Source: Candidatus Kapaibacterium sp.
GTDB lineage: Bacteria; Bacteroidota; Ignavibacteria; Kapaibacteriales; UBA961
Assembly (NCBI GenBank): GCA_023253875.1
Contig: JALRFC010000062.1
Span: forward strand, 1-8,509
Direction of reading: 5' to 3'
Length of the DNA stretch: 8,509 nt
The position numbers were made by a program, and so were the translations under genes. Positions within the stretch are counted from its first letter, which is position 1. Each line of letters opens with the position of its first letter. The notes beneath the pieces were generated by a model. It saw nothing but the letters and a program-made list of their open reading frames with translations. It was not told the origin of the DNA and did no database searches. This document shows, in pieces, positions 1 to 6,815 of the stretch.

Positions 1-1
1 A

Positions 2-2650
2 GATAAGCCGGATGATCCGAATCTTCGTTCGAATCTTGCACTCATTTACATGGATTTGGACTCGAGTGAAAACTACACTTTTTCATATTCAAACAATAAA
101 GAATTCATTGCAGGAGAAACATTTACAACAGATTGGTATGCAAATGTGATTGACCCATCCTTGAATGGAAGAGCTCGCATCATCTTTGTGGATAGAGCGG
201 GAAATGATACAATGATTGATGTTCGATATAGTCCGCTTGTGATAGATGTTCAAAATAAAGACACGGATTTTGGGAAGATAAGGAAGGGTGATACGGTACG
301 GAAAACAATCAACATTGTAAATCTTCAAAAAAACTCATCAGCAATCATCCAGAATATTCGTCTCAAGAATGGCAAATCAGGATTTACAATAGCAGATACC
401 ACATTCCCTTTGATAATACCTGTAGGAGGGAAGGCAGTATTGCAAATTAGTTTTGCGAATTCCGGAAAAGGATCATTCAGAGATACTTTATTGATGGATA
501 ATGGATGTATAGTGAGTGAAAAAGCGATTATGAGAGCACAAGTGGGAGAGCCGATAATTTCAGTTTCTGATATTGATTTCGGTGCAATGAGAAAAGGGTC
601 GAAATTGAGCCAATATGTTTCGATTAAAAATGAAGGAGATTTACCACTAACAATCACAGGCTATTCTCAAACAAAGGACACAATAGCATTTAGAAAAAAT
701 GTATGGCCAAACATTACTCCACAAAGTCCACTATTACTTCAGCCCAATGAAAGCAAAAGATTTTCAGTGGAATTCAGTGCACTGAATGCGAAAGATTATA
801 TCGATACAATATTGTTTTCGAGCGATGCTTTGTTAAGCGATAGCATCTGCATCCTCAAAGGTAAAGGCATTGAGGGTGGCTTGATTGCTCGTGGTGCAGA
901 CTGGGGCAGAAAGCGTATTGGCAATGGTCCATATGTAGATAGTAAAGGAATTATCCTTGAGAATATTGGTAATGGTCCAATTCGCATATTGTCATCTTCC
1001 TCACCGGATGCAGACTTTGCATTTGACAAGAATGTGTTCAATGGCATGACCTTGCAACCAAATCAAGTTATAGAAGTAGAAGCTGCATTCAGCCCAACTG
1101 TTATTGGTAATGATAATTTGGTTGTCACTTTTGAAACAGACTTAGGTACTAGTGTTCCAACAGATCCACCACTTCGTGGAGCAGGGATCATTGGTCAATT
1201 GCAGACCCAAGACTATGACTTTGACTCAACGATAGTTCAAGGTGTAGTGAAGCCGGCGAATCGTAAGATGGTCCGCGTAACCAATATTGGAACAGTTGAT
1301 GGTTCAGGCGCAGATTTCTCCGATGATGTAACGATTACAGACTTGGTAGGAGTAACCGCCGGAGCAGTTGCAGAATCGAATGCAAGTTATGGCACAGAAG
1401 GCTTCAAGTATGATAAGGCTGCATTGGCACTTCCACGCACATTGAAGAAAGGTGAGTATTTGGAATTCCAAGCAGAATTCCAGGCACAGAAGCCGGGTTC
1501 AGCAATGGCCGAAGTACAAGTAGAGAGTGATGCATCGAATCCTGCAATCATCACAAAATGGACAGGCTTTGGTATTGATCCATTCCGTCCGGATCCAAAG
1601 ATTGATCCGAAGGGCGGCAGTGTGAATAATATCTGCGTAGGTTCCAGCGGTGATATTACAGCGACCATCAAGAATATTGGTAATGTGAAGTTTCCGGTAT
1701 TGAATATCTTTATCAATCCAGCGACAGCGACAGAATTTGTGATTGATGCGACATCCAAGGCAGCATTGCTTGCGACGAATTTGGATCTTGATGAGACTCG
1801 CAATGTGAAGATAGCCTTCAGCCCAGTGGGAGCCTCTGGTTCACGCACTGTACAAATGGGTATAGTAGGTCCAACGGTAGATGATACAATGTATGTTGAC
1901 ATCACCGGTGTTGCAGTAGCATATACAACAGAATTGGAAGTATCCGGTAAGTCAAATATCGCGATAGGTTCGAAGACGAATGTAGGTATCAAGTTGAAGT
2001 CAGCTCCGAATGCGATAGCAGCGGTACAGGCAATGCCACTTACCATCAGCTATGAGCCACGCGTATTCTCCCCGGTATTGAATGAGATAGTGCTTACCGG
2101 TGCATATGCGAATGCGAATTATCGCTTATCAAATGTACGTTTGATCAAAGAGGGCGAGATTGGCTTGACAGTTGAAGCAGTAGGCGCAACCAGCTTGATA
2201 GATAAAGCGGGTGATATTCTATCCATACCGATGAATGTATATTTGCCGAATTATGGTAAGAAGGACTTTGAAGTAGAAGCGAAGGGTGAGAATGTTGGTT
2301 GTTTGACAGTGATATCTGGTAAAGCACCAATGGTAGTAGACCCAACGTGTGCATTCAACTATCGTGGCGTTGACCCATCGAATCAGGCATTTGGTTTGAA
2401 GGCATTGACTCCGAATCCGATAGTAGATGGCAGAGCGAGCTTGGAATTCTCAGTGGGCTTTACAGTGAATACAGAGATAGCGATGTATTCAATGAAAGGC
2501 GAGCGTATAGCGACCTTGGCGAATGGTCAATTCCAGAAGGGAGTTTATAGTACAGAGATTCCAATGGAGATGATGCCATCCGGATCCTATATCATCAAGA
2601 TGGTAGCCGGACCATACACAGCGGAGCAGCAGATTACGGTATCTCGTTAA
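2..2650 (+). CDS. Large secreted protein with ASH-type repeats and T9SS type A sorting domain (5' end outside window)
   Basis: The frame is open from the first codon in the window, so the ATG at nt 50 is probably internal and the gene begins upstream. Of 882 visible residues, about 79-640 form some five beta-rich repeats of roughly 100-130 residues. Each carries the ASH/choice-of-anchor D pattern: a DFG-like start, a 'V.I.N.G..PL.I' strand (NEGDLPLTI, NIGNGPIRI, NIGNVKFPV), a 'L.P......V.F.P' strand and a closing KGKG/GAG/TGFG turn. Residues 641-786 are a different beta-rich segment, possibly cohesin-like. Residues 796-882 match a T9SS type A C-terminal sorting domain: LTPNPIVDG near its start, then MYSMKGERIATL, GVYSTEIP and PSGSYIIKMVAG. 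Such domains send a protein across the outer membrane by the Por system for surface attachment or release. The missing N-terminus should carry a Sec signal peptide. The repeats suggest a structural or adhesive role, but no enzyme domain is visible. GC content rises near nt 840-900. Confidence 0.9.
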   Translation, partial: DKPDDPNLRSNLALIYMDLDSSENYTFSYSNNKEFIAGETFTTDWYANVIDPSLNGRARIIFVDRAGNDTMIDVRYSPLVIDVQNKDTDFGKIRKGDTVRKTINIVNLQKNSSAIIQNIRLKNGKSGFTIADTTFPLIIPVGGKAVLQISFANSGKGSFRDTLLMDNGCIVSEKAIMRAQVGEPIISVSDIDFGAMRKGSKLSQYVSIKNEGDLPLTITGYSQTKDTIAFRKNVWPNITPQSPLLLQPNESKRFSVEFSALNAKDYIDTILFSSDALLSDSICILKGKGIEGGLIARGADWGRKRIGNGPYVDSKGIILENIGNGPIRILSSSSPDADFAFDKNVFNGMTLQPNQVIEVEAAFSPTVIGNDNLVVTFETDLGTSVPTDPPLRGAGIIGQLQTQDYDFDSTIVQGVVKPANRKMVRVTNIGTVDGSGADFSDDVTITDLVGVTAGAVAESNASYGTEGFKYDKAALALPRTLKKGEYLEFQAEFQAQKPGSAMAEVQVESDASNPAIITKWTGFGIDPFRPDPKIDPKGGSVNNICVGSSGDITATIKNIGNVKFPVLNIFINPATATEFVIDATSKAALLATNLDLDETRNVKIAFSPVGASGSRTVQMGIVGPTVDDTMYVDITGVAVAYTTELEVSGKSNIAIGSKTNVGIKLKSAPNAIAAVQAMPLTISYEPRVFSPVLNEIVLTGAYANANYRLSNVRLIKEGEIGLTVEAVGATSLIDKAGDILSIPMNVYLPNYGKKDFEVEAKGENVGCLTVISGKAPMVVDPTCAFNYRGVDPSNQAFGLKALTPNPIVDGRASLEFSVGFTVNTEIAMYSMKGERIATLANGQFQKGVYSTEIPMEMMPSGSYIIKMVAGPYTAEQQITVSR

Positions 2651-2672
2651 TCGGCTAAAGTCTCAACACATT

Positions 2673-2710
2673 GGGCGATTGGGTGCTACACTCAATCGCC
2701 CTTTCTTTTT
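2673..2710 (+). terminator. Rho-independent terminator of the secreted protein gene
   Basis: The left arm GGGCGATTGGGTG (2673-2685) pairs with CACTCAATCGCCC (2689-2701), giving 13 pairs with one G-U and a 3-base loop. The T-rich tract TTTCTTTTTT follows directly. It lies 22 bases after the stop codon and separates this gene from the protease gene downstream. Confidence 0.93.
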
Positions 2711-2789
2711 TATATTAAGTGCAACATTTTATTCTATCATTCGTTTTTAGGCCACCATTTTTCTGTAAATCAAGGATTAAGAAAAATTT

Positions 2790-4334
2790 ATGACAAAAAA
2801 ACCTATTGTAACAGCAGTATTGCTCATTGGTATTGGAATCGTCTTCGGTATTGCATTGGTATCAACATTTGATACAGGCGGTTTAGGGTCTGTATTTGCA
2901 GCGAATAAAGATATTGGCGCAAAGAATCCACCCATTACATTGAGTCCTCAAGTTCAAGCAATCAATGATGCATTCATATCAGCGAGCAAAACCGTGAATG
3001 CAACTGTTGTGAATATCAAGGTCATTTCAGAATCTAAGGCTGTCAATAAAGACCTTAGAGATCTTTTCCGCTTCTTCGGAAGTCCGGAGGATATGCCCGG
3101 TGGCGGCAATGGTGAAGAGAGAGAAATGCCCAAACAAGAGGGTGCAGGTTCAGGTGTGATTATTTCCGCAGATGGCTATATCATAACCAATAATCATGTT
3201 GTGGATGAAGCCAAAGAAGATGGAATTACTGTTATACTTTCAGATAAGAAAGAGTATAAAGCAAAGCTCATTGGTAAAGATCCATTAACTGATCTTGCCG
3301 TCATTAAAGTTGATGCAACTAATCTACCGGTTGCACATATCGGCAATAGCGATGAAGTTGCCATTGGAGAAATGGTGATTGCAGTTGGTAATCCTCTCGG
3401 ACTCAATTCAACCGTTACTTCAGGGATTGTGAGTGCAATTGGTAGAGGTGCTTTAGGACTCAATCGTGATAGATATGCAGTCGAAAATTTCATTCAAACA
3501 GATGCGGCCATCAATCCGGGAAATAGTGGTGGTGGACTCTTTAATCTGAAAGGAAGTTTAATAGGAATTAATTCCGCGATTGCAACACGAACCGGTGGAT
3601 ATATGGGATATGGATTTGCAATTCCTTCAAATCTCATGAAAGCTGTGGCACTTGATATTATAGAAGATGGTAAAGTTGATCGCGGATATATAGGTATATC
3701 ACTTCGTCCGGTTGATGAAGTATCTGCAAAATCACTCAAGTTAGATAAAGTTGTTGGTGCTTTGGTTGATGATGTATTGAAAGATAGTCCCGCTGAAAAA
3801 GCTGGAATTGAATCCGGTGATGTGATTCTTGAATTAGATGGAAAACCGGTGAATTCCTCCAATGATCTTCAAAGTTTAGTAGCTCAAAGAAGAGCAGGTG
3901 ATAAAGTCAATTTGAAGATTTGGAGAGATGGAAAATCCATCACAAAATCGGTTACTCTGAAAAAAAGAGACGATGACACAATCGCAAGCAATGATGAAGG
4001 TGTCACAGGCTCAACTAGTTCCGGAGAAGACAATAGTAATGGTACAGTATCATTTAAAGACTTGGGATTCACCATCACATCATTATCGGAGAAAAATAAA
4101 ACCGATCTTGAGGTTGATAAAGGAGTATTTGTTTCCAAAGTTGAACCATATTCTGTGGCAGGACAAAGAGGACTATCTTCCGGGATCGCAATCGTCAAAG
4201 CCGATAAACAAGAAATATCCAAAACCGGACAGATCAAAAAGCTTTTGAAAGAGAAGCAAGGCGAAGTGGTTATCCTTCAGATAAAAACAAAAGAGCGATT
4301 TAGTCTTGTATTCTTGGAGATTCCTAAGCAATAA
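2790..4334 (+). CDS. DegP/HtrA-family periplasmic serine protease with two PDZ domains (Do-like)
   Basis: This is a 514-residue Do-type protease, close to the usual length for DegP/DegQ proteins. Residues 6-26 form a hydrophobic helix after MTKK, acting as a signal peptide or membrane anchor, so the enzyme works in the periplasm. The trypsin-like domain spans about 55-290 with a complete triad: His136 in TNNHVV, Asp168 in DPLTDLAVIKV and Ser246 in INPGNSGGGLF. An acidic and glycine-rich loop (about 86-118, with DLFRFFG) resembles the LA loop of the family. PDZ1 covers about 298-392 (GYIGISLRPV, then SPAEKAGIESGDVILELDG). An acidic Ser/Asn-rich linker follows (393-420), then a more divergent PDZ2 (421-510). 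The family degrades or refolds misfolded envelope proteins. It follows a strong terminator, so it should have its own promoter, but nt 2711-2789 hold no TAnnTTTG box. AAGG at 2772 is too far from the ATG to be a good Shine-Dalgarno. The family is certain; DegP versus DegQ is not resolved. Confidence 0.95.
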   Translation: MTKKPIVTAVLLIGIGIVFGIALVSTFDTGGLGSVFAANKDIGAKNPPITLSPQVQAINDAFISASKTVNATVVNIKVISESKAVNKDLRDLFRFFGSPEDMPGGGNGEEREMPKQEGAGSGVIISADGYIITNNHVVDEAKEDGITVILSDKKEYKAKLIGKDPLTDLAVIKVDATNLPVAHIGNSDEVAIGEMVIAVGNPLGLNSTVTSGIVSAIGRGALGLNRDRYAVENFIQTDAAINPGNSGGGLFNLKGSLIGINSAIATRTGGYMGYGFAIPSNLMKAVALDIIEDGKVDRGYIGISLRPVDEVSAKSLKLDKVVGALVDDVLKDSPAEKAGIESGDVILELDGKPVNSSNDLQSLVAQRRAGDKVNLKIWRDGKSITKSVTLKKRDDDTIASNDEGVTGSTSSGEDNSNGTVSFKDLGFTITSLSEKNKTDLEVDKGVFVSKVEPYSVAGQRGLSSGIAIVKADKQEISKTGQIKKLLKEKQGEVVILQIKTKERFSLVFLEIPKQ

Positions 4335-4341
4335 AGCCATG

Positions 4342-4373
4342 TTTGGTCATTACAGAGCCAACTGCTATATTTG
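4342..4373 (+). promoter_or_regulatory. Bacteroidota-type primary sigma promoter for rpoZ
   Basis: A -33 TTTG (4342-4345) stands 20 bases before TATATTTG (4366-4373), a full match to the Bacteroidota -7 consensus TAnnTTTG. Transcription would start near nt 4379-4381, leaving a leader of about 27 bases before the ATG at 4407. The site begins only 8 bases after the protease stop codon, and I see no terminator between them, so read-through from the protease gene may add to rpoZ expression. Confidence 0.75.
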
Positions 4374-4406
4374 CGGTCCTATTCATCGTCACAAAGTGAG
4401 TTCATT

Positions 4407-4703
4407 ATGAGCACATATATCGTCAATCCAGTTGAAGTTCGCATGAAAGAATCTGCCAAAGGCAGTATTTATCAGTCCATCGTGGCCATGGGAATTCGTG
4501 CACGTCAAATTAATGATCAAATCAAGATGCAATTGACTGCTCGCATGGAAAATGTCGAAACGGACACAGATGAAGCGGAAGGTCCAAACTATGATAAATT
4601 GGCAATTAGCCGTGAGTTTGATGTACTTCCCAAGCCAATTTTCATTGCAATGAAAGAAGTCATGGACAATCAATTGTCTGTCCGTATGAATGATGAAAAG
4701 TAA
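4407..4703 (+). CDS. rpoZ: DNA-directed RNA polymerase omega subunit
   Basis: This 98-residue protein fits the omega subunit in the form found in the Bacteroidota/Chlorobi group. Residues 20-40 (SIYQSIVAMGIRARQINDQI) match the conserved helix with the A-RARQ signature, and 61-90 (NYDKLAISREFDVLPKPIFIAMKEV) match the second conserved helix region. An acidic variable stretch (49-58) lies between them. Omega binds beta' and helps RNA polymerase assemble. I chose the ATG at 4407. An in-frame TTG at 4371 would add 12 residues, but it lies inside the -7 box of the promoter and so cannot be on that transcript. No clear Shine-Dalgarno is present, which is usual in this phylum. The gene lies directly before coaBC, an order familiar from this group and from other bacteria, and supports the identification of a short, divergent protein. 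Confidence 0.88.
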   Translation: MSTYIVNPVEVRMKESAKGSIYQSIVAMGIRARQINDQIKMQLTARMENVETDTDEAEGPNYDKLAISREFDVLPKPIFIAMKEVMDNQLSVRMNDEK

Positions 4704-4723
4704 GCTTTCCCAATGAGTTTTTT

Positions 4724-4760
4724 AAGCCATCGCCTACGAATGTGGAACGATGGCTTTTTT
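4724..4760 (+). terminator. Terminator-like hairpin after rpoZ, running up to the coaBC start
   Basis: AAGCCATCG (4724-4732) and CGATGGCTT (4748-4756) form a perfect 9-pair stem around a 15-base loop, with six T's at 4755-4760. The shape is that of an intrinsic terminator with a rather large loop. It ends 13 bases before the preferred coaBC start at 4774, leaving no room for a promoter between them. It could therefore be a partial terminator or attenuator that sets the rpoZ:coaBC ratio, or a 3' end stabiliser for rpoZ RNA. Confidence 0.7.
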
Positions 4761-4773
4761 ATTCCCAATAGAT

Positions 4774-6060
4774 ATGAATCTGCAAGGTAAGAAGATATTA
4801 CTCGGAGTGAGTGCCAGCATTGCTGCCTATAAAGCACCCTTGATTGTTCGGGAGTTAATCAAACAGGGTGCAGAAGTGCGTGTAGTGATGACTCCATCTG
4901 CAGAAGTATTCGTTTCTCGCACCGTTCTCATGAATCTATCAAAACACCCTGTCCCGATGGATATGTTTGAGGATGATATCCAGGATGGGGGCTCATGGCA
5001 TATACATCTTGCTCATTGGTGTGATGCAATGTTGATTGCACCATGTTCAGCGACCAGTCTTGCACGTCTCGCCTGTGGATTTTACGATACTGCATTATCA
5101 ATAATAGCATGTGCATTACCAAAGAGCATTCCATTGCTTATTGCACCTGCCATGGATTCAGATATGTGGGAACATCCTGCGGTACAAAGAAATATTGAAC
5201 TATTGAAACAAGATGGTGCGATCATTATTCCACCCGCAATCGGGGAATTAGCGAGTGGTATTTTTGGTCCCGGCAGATTACCGGAAATAGATGTATTAAT
5301 AGAAGAATGTGTACAAGCAATATCAGATATTCCAGTACTATCAACAAAGCCGATACGAACTATTCCCATTGAGATGCATGAAGAAATTCCACAGAAATTA
5401 CCACTATATGGTAAACATGTATTGATCACTGCAGGACCAACTTATGAGCGCATTGATGATGTGCGTTTCATCGGAAATTTTTCTTCCGGTAAGATGGGTT
5501 TTGCATTGGCAAGACATTGTGCGAAACAAGGTGCATTGGTGACATTAATCTGCGGTCCTGTAGCGCTCAAGACTCCTGAGGGAGCAATTCATAGAATAGA
5601 TATTGAGTCTGCTCAAGAAATGTATGAAGCTGTGATGAAGAATTCTGCAAAACAGGATATCATCATCATGAGTGCGGCAGTGGCAGATTTTACTCCCGAA
5701 GAGAAATATGAGGGGAAAATCAAAAAATCACAGTCAGACTCCATGCAGATTTCACTCAAGAAAACTACTGATATTCTTGCAGAATTGGGAAGGAACAAAA
5801 ACGATCATCAAGTGTTGATAGGTTTTGCATTGGAATCACATGATGCAATCGCATATGGTAAAAAGAAAATCATTGATAAAAACTGTGATATGATGATTGT
5901 CAATGCAGCAAACCAAGTTGATAGCGGATTCGGTGGGGACAATAATACAATTACTATTCTTGACAGATTCGGTACAGTCACAGAGTTTTCCCCAATGACA
6001 AAAGATGCATGTGCTGATATTATCATTCAGCATATTCATTCATTGAGCGAACAAGCATGA
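4774..6060 (+). CDS. coaBC: Bifunctional phosphopantothenoylcysteine decarboxylase / phosphopantothenate-cysteine ligase
   Basis: CoaBC (Dfp) carries out two successive steps of coenzyme A synthesis in the cytoplasm: CoaB joins cysteine to 4'-phosphopantothenate, and FMN-dependent CoaC decarboxylates the product to 4'-phosphopantetheine. The 428 residues are near the usual length. The CoaC flavoprotein domain covers about 1-180: GKKILLGVSASIAAYKAP at the start, His76 in HIHLAHW, the APCSATSLARLACG flavin motif, PAMDSDMW (125-132) and ASGIFGPGRLPE. The CoaB domain covers about 212-425: LITAGPTYERIDDVRFIGN, SSGKMGFALA, AAVADFTPEEKYEGKIKK and the closing NNTITIL region. I prefer the ATG at 4774 because the family begins just before LQGKKILLGV, and because the in-frame ATG at 4750 lies within the 3' arm of a terminator-like hairpin. 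Two CoaC positions differ from E. coli: Asp128 stands for Asn125 and Ser161 for Cys158. It is probably cotranscribed with rpoZ and overlaps the next gene by 4 bases. Confidence 0.94.
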   Translation: MNLQGKKILLGVSASIAAYKAPLIVRELIKQGAEVRVVMTPSAEVFVSRTVLMNLSKHPVPMDMFEDDIQDGGSWHIHLAHWCDAMLIAPCSATSLARLACGFYDTALSIIACALPKSIPLLIAPAMDSDMWEHPAVQRNIELLKQDGAIIIPPAIGELASGIFGPGRLPEIDVLIEECVQAISDIPVLSTKPIRTIPIEMHEEIPQKLPLYGKHVLITAGPTYERIDDVRFIGNFSSGKMGFALARHCAKQGALVTLICGPVALKTPEGAIHRIDIESAQEMYEAVMKNSAKQDIIIMSAAVADFTPEEKYEGKIKKSQSDSMQISLKKTTDILAELGRNKNDHQVLIGFALESHDAIAYGKKKIIDKNCDMMIVNAANQVDSGFGGDNNTITILDRFGTVTEFSPMTKDACADIIIQHIHSLSEQA

Positions 6061-6746
6061 AATCACCTCATGAACTGATATTGAGGAAACAAGCAAAGGA
6101 ATTAGAGTCCAACATTGGCCATTTGGATTATTCTTTCCTTATCGTCGAAGATAAATGGCAAGAATTCGCGATGACTTTGGATTGCTTTAAAGCAGGGAAT
6201 CCGATTGGATTATTGAGACTGTATTATGCGCCTTCAAAAAAGACATTTCGTTTTGATTTCAGATCGCTGAAAGATCCTGAATTGCAGTCAATGCTCGACA
6301 TCAAACACACGCAAAAAACCATGAATTCACACAGAAATCATGATGGCATTCATGCATATGTCGATGGCTCCTATATTGCCGGAAAAGTGGGATTTGGTCT
6401 TGCTATCATTCAAGATGATACATTAATCTTTGAAGATTTCGGAGCTGTGAATAATCCCGAATATCTCGAAGCTCGTCAAGTGGCGGGAGAACTCATGGCG
6501 GTTGGAAAAGTGGTGCAATGGTGCAAACAGCATGGACATCAATCCATCACCATTCATTATGATTATGCCGGTATTCGAGAATGGGCAATTGGAGCTTGGA
6601 AAGCAAAGCAAGTATTGACTCAGCGATATGCACAGTTCATTCGTACATGCGGTTTATCCATAACATGGAATAAGATCGCAGCTCATACAGGAGATCATTG
6701 GAATGAATATGCCGACAAACTCGCAAAACAAGGTACACAGGTATAA
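6057..6746 (+). CDS. RNase H type I-fold protein with unrecognised N-terminal domain
   Basis: Residues about 96-226 of 229 are an RNase H domain, which cuts the RNA strand of RNA:DNA hybrids. The four metal-binding acids are present in order: Asp103 (AYVDGSY), Glu145 (VAGELMAV), Asp169 (IHYDYAGI) and Asp220 (NEYADKLAK). His210 (IAAHTGDHWN) matches the catalytic histidine loop, so the protein should be active. The domain resembles bacterial RNase HI variants that carry an N-terminal hybrid-binding domain. However, residues 1-95 do not look like that domain: they hold a charged helix (4-18), then FLIVEDKWQEFAMT and RLYYAPSKKTFRFDF, which I cannot assign. The start ATG overlaps the coaBC stop codon (ATGA, 6057-6060), implying translational coupling and a shared transcript. 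No terminator with a T tract follows, and glyS begins 69 bases later. Since classic rnhA has no N-terminal extension, I give no symbol. Confidence 0.87.
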   Translation: MKSPHELILRKQAKELESNIGHLDYSFLIVEDKWQEFAMTLDCFKAGNPIGLLRLYYAPSKKTFRFDFRSLKDPELQSMLDIKHTQKTMNSHRNHDGIHAYVDGSYIAGKVGFGLAIIQDDTLIFEDFGAVNNPEYLEARQVAGELMAVGKVVQWCKQHGHQSITIHYDYAGIREWAIGAWKAKQVLTQRYAQFIRTCGLSITWNKIAAHTGDHWNEYADKLAKQGTQV

Positions 6747-6799
6747 TCCTGTATAGACAAAGCGCAATCAAATTCGTATTTTCGCATTCACATTCACAC

Positions 6800-6807
6800 T
6801 TACTTTG
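6800..6807 (+). promoter_or_regulatory. Possible -7 promoter element for glyS
   Basis: TTACTTTG matches the Bacteroidota -7 consensus TAnnTTTG except at its second base. No TTTG stands at the expected -33 distance. TATTTTCG at 6777-6784 is a comparable one-mismatch alternative. If 6800-6807 is used, transcription would start within a few bases of the ATG at 6816, giving an almost leaderless message. Weak evidence from sequence alone. Confidence 0.3.
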
Positions 6808-6815
6808 TTCGAATC

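Noticed and set aside
916..979. Near-identical 16-base DNA repeats (ATTGG-AATGGTCCA) 48 bases apart in the secreted protein gene
   Set aside because: Both encode IGNGP, a sequence favoured in ASH repeats, so protein-level constraint is a sufficient explanation and no larger DNA repeat surrounds them.
1387..2046. Long open frame of 219 codons on the minus strand inside the secreted protein gene
   Set aside because: It lies wholly opposite a clearly coding, domain-bearing gene. Its translation shows no recognisable domain and reads as the antisense of beta-sandwich repeats.
3973..4248. Second + strand frame of 91 codons within the 3' part of the protease gene
   Set aside because: It overlaps the linker and PDZ2 of a well-supported gene, and its product shows no domain.
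4371..4406. Extended rpoZ start at TTG 4371
   Set aside because: It would place the start codon inside the -7 box TATATTTG, upstream of the predicted transcription start, and the added 12 residues are not part of the omega family.
4750..4773. Upstream coaBC start at ATG 4750
   Set aside because: The added residues are encoded by the 3' arm and T tract of the hairpin and are hydrophobic and unlike family N-termini; the ATG at 4774 fits CoaBC proteins.
6737..6752. Small hairpin (ACAGG / CCTGT around TATAAT) spanning the stop codon of the RNase H gene
   Set aside because: It has only five pairs and no T tract after it, so I do not call it a terminator; the TATAAT is within the loop and lacks other promoter context.
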